DNA of 64,000 nt from Mesorhizobium ciceri biovar biserrulae WSM1271 (GCF_000185905.1 NC_014918.1:62001-126000); one strand, 5' to 3'. Positions 1 through 8,362 are shown, numbered from the stretch's first letter. Numbers and translations: made by a program. The notes: generated by a model not told the origin, from the sequence alone.

Positions 1-513
1 ATGCCGCTGAGCGCCTTGCAGAATGTGGAAGTCGACCATTGCGTCGCCCTGTCCGAAATGGCTGGCCTGTTGCGCAGGCTTGCGTCCGAACTCGCAGGGC
101 CGACACCAGAAATCCCGCCTGTCATCCGCCTTGAGGCTGCGATTGCTGCTCAGGAGCACAGCACAATGGAACAGACAGAACGCCAGCTTGGCATCCCCTC
201 GATATTTGTCTGCCCCGAATGTCACGGACCGCTTTGGGAGATCGAAGACGGGCCGATTACCCGTTACCGTTGTCACACCGGACATGCATTCGGAGCGGAC
301 GTTTTGATGCAGGCCCAGGCGGACGATGCGGAACAGGCCCTTTGGAGCCTTCTAAGAGCGCACCAGCAGCGGGCCGAGTTGGCGAAACGGACGGCGAAAC
401 GAGAAGCCGCTCGGGAAAGACATAGCTTGGCCAGCCAAATGGCTACGCGGGCCGCGGAACACGAAGCCGACGCGAAGCTTATTGAAGAAATTATCCATCG
501 TCGAAGGCCGTGA
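1..513 (+). CDS. CheB-like protein-glutamate methylesterase, C-terminal part
   Basis: The reading frame is open from the first base, so the gene very probably starts upstream and the first Met is internal. The opening residues resemble the end of a CheB methylesterase domain. Then comes a zinc-ribbon-like segment, CPECHGPLWE (about residue 71) with RCHTGHAF (about 90), which is typical of the tail of stand-alone CheB-type methylesterases in alphaproteobacteria. The last 70 residues are charged, helical and probably coiled. Such proteins remove methyl groups from chemoreceptor glutamates or act in hybrid CheB/CheR sensory systems. The catalytic Ser/His/Asp lie outside the window. The family call is fairly sure, the exact pathway is not. 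Confidence 0.8.
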   Translation: MPLSALQNVEVDHCVALSEMAGLLRRLASELAGPTPEIPPVIRLEAAIAAQEHSTMEQTERQLGIPSIFVCPECHGPLWEIEDGPITRYRCHTGHAFGADVLMQAQADDAEQALWSLLRAHQQRAELAKRTAKREAARERHSLASQMATRAAEHEADAKLIEEIIHRRRP

Positions 514-1426
514 CAAAACATACGCCCCGACAACCATGAACTTATTTCGGTCCGGGGCTCACGGTTACCGGGTTGGCGGCGTCACTTGCCGGAGACCATG
601 ATCCCACAGAGACAGCAAGGGTGTCGGCAAAGAACGATATTAGGTCACATCAGCGTCAGGCGGACGTCGCGCAGGGCATTCAACAGAAATTCCGAACCAT
701 CTCCACCCCGCTCCAAAACGCCAACTTCAGCAGAAATGCTGGGAATTGCCAAGCCTCGGCTATCCGGAACAAAATACCCGACAGCAGCTTTGGCCACGAG
801 CTAACGCTCGTGTCGCGGGTTCACCAATTGAAGTATGGCGCCGCCGACGAATGCGGCCTCGGCCGCCTGGAGAAACCCGATGTTTACAGATAAGATTGCT
901 GCAAGAGGTCTGCAATGCTGGTCGAGCAATATGTCGAATCCAGAAAAAGGCGACATGACGTCATTTCTACCTCGACGGCAGAAGCCGCCATTCGGGAGGG
1001 TGCTCCCGAATGGGCAGATTTCCGGAAGAGCCTTTCAGATAATTGCGGGAAACCGTGTGCAAAAATCGCACACGAAAGTTTCTTTTTTCGTTCCCACGAC
1101 ACTGCAGCCGACAGTCATTCGGACATACTTTTGCCGACGACATTGGCCGCTTTTTCGCCGACGTTCGCTGCGTTATCCGTGGGGCCGCAATGTCGCCGCC
1201 AATTCCCCTGGGGTTCCTGGAAGCTTTTCGAACTTTCTGGGTCGCGCGGCAGCCCAAATTGCGGGTGCTCATGGACAAAGTAGGATTGATTCGGCTTTCC
1301 ATGGCTTTGAAGGATCAACCCCCTGGCACGTCGCGCCCGATAGCGCAACGCCATTACTTCCACCCGCTCGCGCTCGACGCCGCCCGCTCGCCGCTCCGTC
1401 TGAAGTAAGTCCTCACCTCTAAACAG
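514..1426. other. Long stretch without a convincing gene
   Basis: About 900 bases with overlapping open frames on both strands but none with a good ribosome site and coherent composition. The least bad candidate is on the plus strand from about 883 to 1080, where two adjacent frames (starts near 883 and 915) read like pieces of one acidic/basic small protein, perhaps a frameshifted remnant. I recognise no family in it. Confidence 0.4.
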
Positions 1427-2035
1427 CTACGGCATGTCTTCGCTGTTTCGGCCATGCATGTTGGAGCCGTGCATGAAGGACTGGATTTCGTCCAGATCGA
1501 TCTTGCCATCACCATTCTCGTCGATGTTGCTGAAGATCCTGCCGACCCCGCCTTCAACCTCGTTCTGGGACAATGAACCGTCGCCATCCGTGTCCAACAG
1601 TCCAAACACCAGTCGCATGCCGGCACCGCGCATCATTTGGTGACCACGGTGTCGAGCCATTCTGTGTCCTCTGCCCCAGTCGCCACGATTTAGCCAATGG
1701 TCGCCATGACGGCTAGCTTCATCGGGGCGGTCAGCATCCTTGATGCGGCCGTCCTGGTTCATGTAGCGATCTTCCTCATCGCGGAAACCTTCCTCAGAAC
1801 CGCGATCCTGCTTCATTCTCTCCCGGACCGCTTGCTCAACCATCTGGCGGATCATTTCGCGTGTTGGTCCGTCCGCTTGTCGGTTGATATCCGGCAACTG
1901 CCCGCCGACCGGCTGTTCGGTGGCCGGAGGGGGTGCGGGTGTCGAGGGGGCCGGTGTTCCGCTTGTCTGGGCCAACGCGGGGAAGGTCAGAGCTATGAAA
2001 GCGGCCGCGGCCGTCGTGACGTGTGAATGTCTCAT
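1427..2035 (-). CDS. Secreted EF-hand calcium-binding protein
   Basis: A 202-residue protein with an N-terminal signal peptide (about residues 1-23, ending ALAQ), a Pro/Thr-rich linker, a charged His/Arg-rich middle, and two EF-hand loops near the C-terminus: [12 protein letters not shown] and [12 protein letters not shown], both with the expected acidic positions 1, 3, 5 and 12. It should bind calcium in the periplasm or outside the cell. I chose the ATG at 2035 because GGAG lies 8 bases ahead; an in-frame ATG at 2047 is possible. A consensus stress promoter (2076-2100) lies just upstream, so it is probably a general-stress gene. The partner or target is unknown. Confidence 0.85.
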   Translation of the reverse strand: MRHSHVTTAAAAFIALTFPALAQTSGTPAPSTPAPPPATEQPVGGQLPDINRQADGPTREMIRQMVEQAVRERMKQDRGSEEGFRDEEDRYMNQDGRIKDADRPDEASRHGDHWLNRGDWGRGHRMARHRGHQMMRGAGMRLVFGLLDTDGDGSLSQNEVEGGVGRIFSNIDENGDGKIDLDEIQSFMHGSNMHGRNSEDMP

Positions 2036-2075
2036 GGCGTGCTCCATCTATCGCGCCTGCTTGCTTGGAAGGCCA

Positions 2076-2100
2076 AACTGGAGCTCGATCTGTTTGTTCC
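2076..2100 (-). promoter_or_regulatory. EcfG-type promoter before EF-hand gene
   Basis: Exact GGAAC-N17-GTT on the minus strand, 41 bases before the start at 2035, which leaves room for a short leader with the GGAG ribosome site. Confidence 0.75.
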
Positions 2101-2204
2101 CTGAGGGGACTAGGTTCCGGCGAAGGCAAGCTGCTCGTGAGCCCTTGGGCCAAGCCTCGAATGCCTGTGATTAATGAAGCGGCTAGTTCGGCTTCCGCAA
2201 TGCG

Positions 2205-2891
2205 TCAAACGATTGCCCCGGCGATCGCCGCGATTGGGCGGTCAAGGGAATTCAGCACCGGGGCCCCAAAGCAGATGATCCCGTCCGCAACCTGCTGGTC
2301 GTCGCAGCTGAAGCCATTCGTGCGGATATCGCGCATTTCAGCAATGAGGTCGTCAATAGTTTGCACGCTTTCTGTGTTCGAGGCTCGGGAAGACCATCGG
2401 CATAGAGCCGCCGTACTTCGAAATCGCTCATCTGGCTGAGAAAGGCTTTGCCGGTGGCCGTAAAGGCTGCGGGCAAACGCATTCCTGGACGGAACTGGAT
2501 CAGCGAATGGCTAACGCTCGAATTGCGTGCGGCGAGATAGAAGACCTCTCTCCCTTCGAGCACCGAAAGGATAATTGTTGCCCCCGGGCAACTCCGTCTC
2601 GCCAACTCCGTCGCCACGTCGGATTGCTGGGCAAAGGCGTTCGACCATCGCATGACGGGGGGCCTAACTGGAAGGTCTGGTCGCCGCGGCGTATCAAGAG
2701 CTCCAAGTGTACGAGCGTCGAACATAGCGCATGCGCAGAAGAACGCGCGATTCCAAGCTCGCGAGCCAGATCCGATAGCGTTGGGGAAGTTCGTGATCTC
2801 GCGACGATGTCCAAGATACGCACCCCACGGTTCAGGGCAGGGGGAAGGGCCGCTTTCGCGCCTCGTTTTGATTGATCTCGGTGTCAGCCAT
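2205..2891 (-). pseudogene. IclR-family transcriptional regulator, frameshifted
   Basis: The pieces read in order as a complete IclR regulator spread over different frames. An ATG at 2891 opens MADTEINQNEARKRPF and then hits a stop. The next frame gives ALNRGVRILDIVARS and the winged helix (LSDLARELGIARSSAHAL). A third gives the effector domain (GMRLPAAFTATGKAFLSQ). A fourth gives the C-terminal end (DDQQVADGIICFGAPVLN...AGAIV) and a proper stop at 2205. At least three frameshifts are needed, so it is not translated as one protein. Family identity is secure; the regulated pathway cannot be inferred. Confidence 0.85.
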
Positions 2892-3052
2892 GGCCCCTCC
2901 CAAGCGCGTCACGCCTAAACCTTGAGGTGACAGGGCCGCAGATAGCGAGCCATCGGGCAAAAATCGAAAGGCCGGAAGGGTTGCCGTACGGTTTACAAGG
3001 CAACGACGCTAGGTCGTTCGAACAAAAACCGCGCTGTCGAGATTGGGTCATT

Positions 3053-3120
3053 GCACTGTTCCCATTCGGTGCTTTCCCCATGAGAACTGCCCACTGGCCT
3101 GACGGCTGGCGGGCTTTTTT
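3053..3120 (+). ncRNA. Candidate small RNA, type I (TTCCC loop)
   Basis: A short unit with stem-loop GCACTG/CGGTGC (3053-3072) whose loop carries TTCCC, a linker with TTTCCCC, then terminator hairpin 3089-3114 (11-base arms, three non-Watson-Crick pairs) followed by TTTTTT. The unit recurs at 40518-40587 with clear sequence identity through loop, linker, hairpin and T tract. C-rich loops and linkers like these could pair with ribosome-binding sites. The upstream promoter is not clear here. No conserved ORF is inside. Confidence 0.5.
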
Positions 3121-3128
3121 GTATCGGC

Positions 3129-3153
3129 GGAACCTTATTACTCATGCTCAGTT
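3129..3153 (+). promoter_or_regulatory. EcfG-type promoter followed by two hairpins
   Basis: Exact GGAAC-N17-GTT, just after the T tract of the preceding small RNA. Downstream on the same strand are hairpins 3182-3204 (GCCAAGG/CCTTGGC) and 3206-3242 (GGGCCCGCA/TGCGGGCCC), so the product may be a short RNA antisense to the end of the zinc-ribbon gene at 3222. The same terminator-then-promoter arrangement recurs at 43699-43762. Confidence 0.5.
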
Positions 3154-3221
3154 CTTGGCGGCAGCGCCCCGCACGCTGCTGGCCAAGGAAAGGCAACCCT
3201 TGGCCGGGCCCGCATCGGTCC

Positions 3222-3416
3222 TCACCCAAGCGGTGCGGGCCCACTGTCGATGCTGCCGAGCCCGTCTTCACACCCTTGGGCGTATCTTTCGAACAGTTCC
3301 ACCTTTTCTGGATAAGGAAGGCGGTGTAAACGCTGGCAACCTTCGCACCGATAGTGGGCGGCAACGATGAACCAACGCCCTGGCTCAACCGAAGATAGTT
3401 TCTGGGAGAGCGGCAT
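3222..3416 (-). CDS. Small zinc-ribbon-like protein, first CxxC deleted
   Basis: A 64-residue paralogue of the proteins at 41762-42049 and 6852-7073. The shared core is PGRWF...AAHYRCEGCQRLHRL.YPEKVELF. Compared with the 41762 copy it lacks 14 residues, exactly 42 bases in frame, including the first CPAC pair; only the CEGC pair remains. A four-cysteine zinc site can therefore not form, and the protein may be inactive or changed. Function of the family is unknown to me. Confidence 0.6.
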   Translation of the reverse strand: MPLSQKLSSVEPGRWFIVAAHYRCEGCQRLHRLPYPEKVELFERYAQGCEDGLGSIDSGPAPLG

Positions 3417-3429
3417 CAGGTCGCGTAAC

Positions 3430-3475
3430 TCAAACTGCCGACGCCAGAATCAGCGTTATCCCCACCACCGTCGAC
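3430..3475 (-). pseudogene. 3' end remnant of the membrane gene seen at 42063
   Basis: On the minus strand this reads STVVGITLILASAV then stop, nearly identical to the end STVVGITLLLAAAV of the 42063-42338 protein. Upstream of about 3475 the similarity stops abruptly. With the zinc-ribbon copy next to it, this marks a truncated segmental duplication. Confidence 0.7.
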
Positions 3476-3567
3476 CTTGTCGGACGTGTGAAGACCTTGA
3501 AGCGAGAGGACAAGCTAGGCCACGCGACTTTGCGGGCGATCCGTGAGGCGAAATCGTGAGGTTAAAT

Positions 3568-3648
3568 GAAGTAAGCCCGCCGCTGAGCACACAACAACAG
3601 CGACGGGCCTTGCTCGCCTACGCTTGGTGGGGATTGATAACCAAGCTG
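3568..3648 (-). ncRNA. Candidate small RNA, type II (CAGCTTGG element)
   Basis: Minus-strand unit starting CAGCTTGG at 3648. Stem-loop 1 is GCTTGG/CCAAGC with CCCC in the loop. A linker follows, then hairpin 3574-3610 (AGCCCG.CGCTG against CAGCG.CGGGC). A consensus EcfG-type promoter ends five bases ahead. Two relatives with the same opening, same pairing and same second hairpin position lie at 40825-40895 and 40963-41037. There is no T tract, so the 3' end is approximate. Confidence 0.55.
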
Positions 3649-3653
3649 AACTT

Positions 3654-3678
3654 AACTTGGATTTCAGAAACAGGTTCC
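3654..3678 (-). promoter_or_regulatory. EcfG-type promoter of small RNA
   Basis: Exact GGAAC-N17-GTT on the minus strand, directly before the CAGCTTGG element. It is part of a 28-base repeat (24 identical) with the site at 3787-3811. Confidence 0.65.
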
Positions 3679-3786
3679 AGCGCTACCAAAAGATTTGATC
3701 GCAGGTGGCCCGGCACCGGGTCTCGAAATCGGTGGCGGGGCCTTGCTCGGCTGTTTCAAGGAGATTTCCTTACCAATCGCGTCCCG

Positions 3787-3811
3787 AACTTCCATTTCAG
3801 AGACATGTTCC
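3787..3811 (-). promoter_or_regulatory. Second EcfG-type promoter in tandem
   Basis: Exact GGAAC-N17-GTT on the minus strand, 133 bases upstream of the one at 3654. The core GGAAC.TGT.TCTGAAAT..AAGTT is shared by both. No gene starts directly after it, although the minus strand reads an open frame of about 40 codons from 3795 across the site. Confidence 0.45.
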
Positions 3812-4538
3812 CTGGTCGTGGGACAGACACTTCAGCCTTTACAGGACGGCTTGATTTGGGGGGCCTTGGGCGTCGCTAGTGCTTGAAGCGAAGCTTCTGC
3901 AAAGTCCGACCGTAGATGAGCGAACAGCAGAGGCGTCCCTGACTTCCATGCGGACGCAAGCAAGCTCGTCAAGCAAGACACGCCCGCTGGCGCATAAGGT
4001 TGGCACGGATCGCACGCGAAAGCTCGATGTCGCTGAGGCGTTGGGAATGGGAAAAGTCAGCCCGATGTAGCACCTTCGTTTATTGATCACCTAATTGCCC
4101 ACTGCTGCGGGCGTAGGCGGAGATCGATCAGGTCCCCGCAGATCTGACAATGCCCGCTATGCGGATAGCGACGGCATCAAGTCCGCCCTGGCAATCTCGT
4201 CAGGACGTGTGCCGCCGCTTCGGCCGTGTGGGCAGTGCACCCGAGAAGGTCGCCACCGCCTAACCTTGCCGGGTATTGGCGACGCCGGCCTATTGGCGAC
4301 GCAATCCCAAACTCCCCACGATCCGTCGCTCAATATGACAGTTGAATCTGTGCTGGTGATTTTCCATGCAACCTCGAGGGGAGAGATGGTTCTGCTTGGA
4401 ATGGGAAGCGTGGTGGGCTGGGTGGCGTAAGGCCAAGGTATAGTATGCCAACGACGTTGATCTCCCTGAAGGATGTCGATCTGAAGCGCCGGATTGCGAG
4501 ATGATCTCTAATGGCAACCGGTTGTGCTCACCAATGAT
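3812..4538. other. No supportable gene
   Basis: Several short open frames on both strands, none with a good ribosome site or a family I recognise. A 12-base direct repeat (TATTGGCGACGC) occurs twice near 4274 and 4292. Confidence 0.5.
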
Positions 4539-5270
4539 CTAAGTCAGGTCTGGAGACGAGCGGATGTCTCCAAGCAGCCTCACGTAGTCTGCCTCCGGCT
4601 GACCGTAGGTGCCATTTGCAGATGCCAGAAGGCCGCTGCGGTCCCGGATACGCACTTCGCCACGTCGGGAATAGATGAACCCGCGTCCTTCCAGCACCTG
4701 AAGCCCAACGGTAACTCCCGGACGCCTCGAGCCCAGCATGATGGCTAGAAACTCATGGGTGATCACAACGCGTCCACCGTGGACCCGATCATCACACATT
4801 AGAAGCCATCGCGCCAAACGCTCTTCAAGGTTTGCGCGCGCGTTGATCAGCGCCGTATAGCTGGTCTGGATGTGGAGATACTGGACATAGCGCAAGAGTA
4901 AGAGGCGCAGCGTCGGGCTGTTCGCGAGTGCCGCCTTGAATGGCTCAGCTCCGATCCTGAAAGCGTTGCCGGGCAGCTGGACAAAACATTCATGCGCGGC
5001 ATAGTCAGCCCCCATCACGAGCGCCGCACCAGTCATTCCCTCAAAACCGATAAGCGCAACCTCGGCTTCCCTCCCCAAGGTCCTCGCAACCACAGAACCG
5101 ATGCCGTCCTCCAGGAAGTACACCGTAGTGATCTCCGAAGCGGCTTGCTCCAGATTCATTCTCAAATTGAGGGCACATGGCTCAAGGTGTGGCTGCAGAA
5201 GCGCTAGGTCATCGGGGTTGAGCCGACACAGCAATCCGTTTTTATAGGAATTGTTCTTTGGATTGGTCAT
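4539..5270 (-). CDS. Crp/Fnr-family transcriptional regulator
   Basis: A 243-residue protein with an N-terminal cyclic-nucleotide-binding-like beta-roll (about 15-125), a long dimer helix (LRLLLLRYVQYLHIQTSY) and a C-terminal winged helix with ITHEFLAIMLGSRRPGVTVG as recognition region. There is no cysteine cluster for an Fnr iron-sulfur centre. This subfamily is common and multi-copy in rhizobia and its effectors are mostly unknown. A truncated copy of the C-terminal half lies at 11420-11824. Start ATG at 5270 is the natural one, though the ribosome site is weak. Confidence 0.85.
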   Translation of the reverse strand: MTNPKNNSYKNGLLCRLNPDDLALLQPHLEPCALNLRMNLEQAASEITTVYFLEDGIGSVVARTLGREAEVALIGFEGMTGAALVMGADYAAHECFVQLPGNAFRIGAEPFKAALANSPTLRLLLLRYVQYLHIQTSYTALINARANLEERLARWLLMCDDRVHGGRVVITHEFLAIMLGSRRPGVTVGLQVLEGRGFIYSRRGEVRIRDRSGLLASANGTYGQPEADYVRLLGDIRSSPDLT

Positions 5271-5545
5271 GGCTCAATCCCGCCTGGGGCAAGAGCTTTC
5301 CAATCTCCTTGCCGTCCGCGCCCGTAAAAACGTGCAGACGATCTTGTGACGCTACGCCTCTTGGCGCGACAATCATAGGAGAATGCGAATCGATGCACGG
5401 CGAGCCCCCGCCACCGTGATTACAAAAGACTTGGAAGAAATGTCAGAGTTGGAAACGTACCGAGCTCGGGTTTGTACTAAACCGACATTCTGACGCCCCG
5501 GCCTGCCCGTCTTCATTTTGCCTGACCAGCGGAAGCGGCAACGGC

Positions 5546-5740
5546 CTAGTCTTGGCTTCTGACAGCAACGATGCGAGGCATGGCCGAGCCTCGCTTCGAC
5601 TCCCGTGCCCGTCTCGCCATCTTGTACCTTCGTCGCGACCTGACTGCTTCCTCCGCCTGCTCGCGCGACATCTCCCCCGCGCGGCCAAACGGCTTCTTTT
5701 CTGGCATTCGATTGTCGTTGGCACGTTGGGTCACTGCCAT
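5546..5740 (-). CDS. Small basic protein (NDNRM...RYKMA family)
   Basis: A 64-residue Arg/Lys-rich protein. It aligns with the product of 58680-58832: both start MA..Q..NDN, have a basic middle, and share R.RYKMA.RA. GGAGA lies ahead of the ATG. A near-consensus stress promoter (5762-5786) stands upstream, and the 11 bases around the -10 (ATCGAAGTTCG) match those of the 58680 gene, so the two are regulated alike. High charge suggests nucleic-acid binding, but that is inference. Confidence 0.65.
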   Translation of the reverse strand: MAVTQRANDNRMPEKKPFGRAGEMSREQAEEAVRSRRRYKMARRARESKRGSAMPRIVAVRSQD

Positions 5741-5761
5741 GTCCGTCTCCGTTCGGAGCCG

Positions 5762-5786
5762 AACTTCGATTTGCCGGAACTATTCC
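5762..5786 (-). promoter_or_regulatory. Near-consensus EcfG-type promoter (GGAAT)
   Basis: GGAAT-N17-GTT on the minus strand, one base off consensus, 22 bases before the small basic gene; the -10 flank equals that of the exact site at 58633-58657. Confidence 0.55.
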
Positions 5787-5929
5787 ATGCAGCACCCGCT
5801 GGTAATGAGCGTGTTTTGAGCTGAGGTGAGGCGTTGTGAGGTCAAATTCCGTCGCGCTGCATTTCTAGCCTTGCCTTAGAAACGCCATCCAGAATCCGGT
5901 GATAAAGCACGTCGAGCAAGTGGAGGTAT

Positions 5930-6181
5930 TCAATCAATCTTGCCGGGCCGACCGGCCTTGGATTCCTCCAAGTCCAACTGGGCGCGACTGGCATGAACCA
6001 ATGCTGCGATCAAATTTTCGTCGGCTGACTTTTTGCCAGTGTAGAGGCGCACAAGCTCGCGCGCCTGGACCTTCCAATTGGAGTCCGGGCTATCCCGGAC
6101 GGCTGACGTAAGAGCCCGGGAGAGTATGTCGAAATCCAACAACGAAATACTCGGTCGGCTTCCTTTCACGATCAAATCCAT
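5930..6181 (-). CDS. Conserved hypothetical protein
   Basis: An 83-residue protein. The segment LLDFDILSRAL...W...ARELVRLYTG matches FDADILRSAF...W...ATSLVHEFTG in the 12437-12820 product, so both belong to one small family I cannot name. I chose the ATG at 6181 (AACAGG just ahead) over a TTG at 6223. It is acidic at the C-terminus with no membrane segment. Confidence 0.55.
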   Translation of the reverse strand: MDLIVKGSRPSISLLDFDILSRALTSAVRDSPDSNWKVQARELVRLYTGKKSADENLIAALVHASRAQLDLEESKAGRPGKID

Positions 6182-6607
6182 CCTGTTGATCTGCGGCGTT
6201 CGCGACACTCGAAAGGTGGACAATGACCAGCATCGGCATCACCCAAAATAGGTCCATTCCTTCACGTGCTCAAGTTTCGGAAGCTCTCGCTGACCGATCA
6301 TAGGACGCAGCGGCGCAGCGTAAATACCGCAGGGCAGCACCACTGCAATAACAAAGGTTAAGCGGTAGGCACAAAGCCGACTAGCTGCGGTTTCCAGCTT
6401 GCCTCTTCGGCAGCCCTGCCGATGACCGAACGCGTCAAAGATAAGCGGAACCTAATCTCCCGGCGTAGCTTGTCTCGATATGAGCGATCATGCCGAGAAA
6501 CTAGTACCTCGCCCTCCACCAAGGTGGCAGAACCCGAAAGGAATTCTGATCTCGGCCGCTGTCGCTGTGCTTGCGTTCTGTGCTCTTCGCGGCTCGTGGA
6601 ACTTTAG
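6182..6607. other. No supportable gene
   Basis: Intergenic stretch between the 5930 gene and the DUF768 gene. I see no ribosome site plus frame combination and no stress promoter. Confidence 0.5.
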
Positions 6608-6829
6608 ATGAGCACACGCGGCATCAACTTTCTGCACAAGTGGATTGCTAACGACATCCCAGAGACGGCGCCTCCCGACGCGGTCTCAATCGGTGAACTC
6701 ACCCACAAGCTGCTAGCCGACGCCAAAGCGGTCGGCATCAAGAGAATAGAGCTGGATGAGGATGTGGATAGCCTTTACCGCATTTTCGTCGAAGCCATCG
6801 CTCACTTCGACGCCGGAATTCCAGAGTAG
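6608..6829 (+). CDS. DUF768 domain protein
   Basis: A 73-residue protein with the DUF768 signature: MSTRGINFLHKWIAND, then APPDAVSIGELTHKL, then an acidic stretch ending SLYRIFVEAI. DUF768 is a family of unknown function largely confined to Mesorhizobium and relatives and usually present in many copies. A decayed second copy lies at 42853-43118. No consensus stress promoter is seen ahead of it. Confidence 0.85.
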   Translation: MSTRGINFLHKWIANDIPETAPPDAVSIGELTHKLLADAKAVGIKRIELDEDVDSLYRIFVEAIAHFDAGIPE

Positions 6830-6851
6830 GTCCGCGGAGCTACGGTCTCAT

Positions 6852-7073
6852 TCAAAAAGCGGATGCATCCGCTGGTGGGATTTTTATCAGATGGCGATGC
6901 CGTTCGAACAACACCAGCTTGTCTGGGTAGCCGAGACGAATCTTGGCATTGCAGGCCTCGCAACGAAACATGGATATTACCTTGAACCATGATCCTCGCC
7001 TTACAATAGGATGGCAGCATTTGGGGCAGTCGAAAACGAGCTCCGCATCTCCCAACTCGTCAGGTATGGGCAT
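6852..7073 (-). CDS. Small zinc-ribbon protein
   Basis: A 73-residue protein with two cysteine pairs, CPKC (16-19) and CEAC (38-41), spaced as in a zinc ribbon. It aligns with the 41762 product along its length (MP.P..L...E...CP.C...I...WF...RCE.C....RL.YP.K..LF.R). I chose the ATG at 7073 with AAAGGA ahead because it matches the length of the paralogue, although the frame is open to 7295. A stress promoter lies at 7257-7281, giving a leader of about 175 bases. Confidence 0.75.
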   Translation of the reverse strand: MPIPDELGDAELVFDCPKCCHPIVRRGSWFKVISMFRCEACNAKIRLGYPDKLVLFERHRHLIKIPPADASAF

Positions 7074-7256
7074 TGAAAGTCCTTTGTGGGGAGTTTGATC
7101 CATCCGGCAAACTGCGGTCAGGGTAAGCCCCGTGACGGTTGTAGAAGATTGGGTAGTCATAGGTCCATCCCACGCTACAATCCCTTTCAAGGCTAGGGTT
7201 CGCCCCCCGTGCGAACCGACGACCGCGGGGAGGGACGTAGCTGTGGCCGCCCACGC

Positions 7257-7281
7257 AACATCGATCTCCCGAGACAGTTCC
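7257..7281 (-). promoter_or_regulatory. EcfG-type promoter before zinc-ribbon gene
   Basis: Exact GGAAC-N17-GTT on the minus strand. The first good start downstream is 7073, so the leader would be long; a short GTG-initiated frame at 7254 is an alternative target. Confidence 0.55.
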
Positions 7282-7426
7282 TTACCGGAAGCCAAGCTCG
7301 GACCAATGCGTTTTGGCGGCGGGACTTAGGTCCGGCCCGTGAACTCCGCCACGTTTGTATCTGGCTTGGTCTTCAGCGAGCTACCCATCCGGTAATGCTG
7401 CCCGCAGGTGTCGACGGGGTGGCGGG

Positions 7427-7670
7427 CTAGTCAGTCTTTTCATGAGCAGCTCGGAACTGCCCCTCCTCGAAGCACCTCCGCGCCTCTTGAGCCGTCGCCT
7501 CACCGGCCATAGCGGCCATGCAGGCGCGGACAGCTTGGTTCCACTTAGGGCCACGCTTTGTCCATTTCACCAGATATTCGGAAGCGACCTCCACGCTGTT
7601 GACGTTGTAGGTCATGCCGGGTCGCCCCCCGATGACGGGAACCGGGGGTGAACCAGTGGGTTGCCATCAT
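7427..7670 (-). pseudogene. DUF982 protein with one-base frameshift
   Basis: Two frames join into one DUF982 protein: MMATHWFTP from the ATG at 7670 (GGAGGG ahead), then VPVIGGRPGMTYNV...EYLVKWTKRGPKW...C.AAM...A in the other frame. Removing one C from the run of five near 7645 restores a continuous reading frame with the expected WF.PPV-like start. The start overlaps the stop of the upstream gene (ATGA), as in an operon. Either a homopolymer error or a fresh inactivation. Confidence 0.7.
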
Positions 7671-7861
7671 ACGACCCTCCCTCGCGACAATCGACGCTTG
7701 AGGTCTTCGGCATTCAGTATGCCTACCAGATCTTCGGCGTATTCCTGATCCAAATATTCCGCCGGTGCCCCCCATGCATCGGCTGGCTGGCCGGTAAACA
7801 CGTCGAATACCGTCCAGCTCTCGTCCGAGTCTTGCCTTAAGCCGTATCGCAGTTGCACCAC
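7667..7861 (-). CDS. Hypothetical small protein upstream of DUF982
   Basis: A 64-residue acidic protein (GTG start at 7861) rich in Asp/Glu with PADAWGAPAEYLDQEYAEDL in the middle. Its TGA overlaps the ATG of the DUF982 gene, which implies translational coupling. The same arrangement, a short gene coupled to DUF982, recurs at 8648-8878 plus 8406-8648, although the two short proteins are not clearly alike. Confidence 0.5.
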   Translation of the reverse strand: MVQLRYGLRQDSDESWTVFDVFTGQPADAWGAPAEYLDQEYAEDLVGILNAEDLKRRLSRGRVV

Positions 7862-7933
7862 GCGGCTAATTTAGGAGATCGGAATGTCTGATGCAAATGT
7901 CTGAGCGAGGGGATCGTGTGACTGGGGGGCACG

Positions 7934-8326
7934 TCAGCCAGGAGCTGCCAGCCCTGCTTGTGAATTGAGAAGGTTTGCGAGGCCCGTGATGATCTGGGGC
8001 ATAACGAACGGCTTGGTTATCATGAGGCTGTTTGGCACTCCAAGTGACGGCCAGTCCTCCGCACCATCGCCACTCATGTAAATGACTGGCAAACTGGGGT
8101 TGACGGTCCGCATGTGACGGGCGACGTCCCAGCCAGTGGGGCCTTCTCCGATCCTTATATCGGTCAGGAGGGCTGCGACACCATCCGGGTTACGATCAAA
8201 GGTCGCGATGGCATTGTCCCCTTTATAGACGGCAATCACCTCGAACCCGGCTTCACGCAGCGAGTGTTCGATATCCAGGAGGATAAGGCTCTCATCCTCC
8301 ACGACCAGGACGGCACCTGAGTTCAT
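7934..8326 (-). CDS. Single-domain response regulator (CheY-like)
   Basis: A 130-residue receiver domain alone: acidic pair in VVEDESL, phospho-acceptor Asp in LLTDIRIG, conserved Lys in MITKPF. There is no output domain, so it passes phosphate or signals by binding, as single-domain regulators of alphaproteobacterial stress systems do. I chose the ATG at 8326 because the receiver starts there. A perfect EcfG-type promoter stands 36 bases ahead (8363-8387). It lies near two orphan hybrid kinases, which are possible partners. Confidence 0.85.
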   Translation of the reverse strand: MNSGAVLVVEDESLILLDIEHSLREAGFEVIAVYKGDNAIATFDRNPDGVAALLTDIRIGEGPTGWDVARHMRTVNPSLPVIYMSGDGAEDWPSLGVPNSLMITKPFVMPQIITGLANLLNSQAGLAAPG

Positions 8327-8362
8327 TCGACGCCAGCTTCGCTCGTTGGTATCCGGGCATGC

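Noticed and set aside
7638..7662. Exact GGAAC-N17-GTT on the plus strand
   Set aside because: It lies antisense inside the start of the DUF982 gene with no plus-strand gene to serve; kept in the count but not called a promoter.
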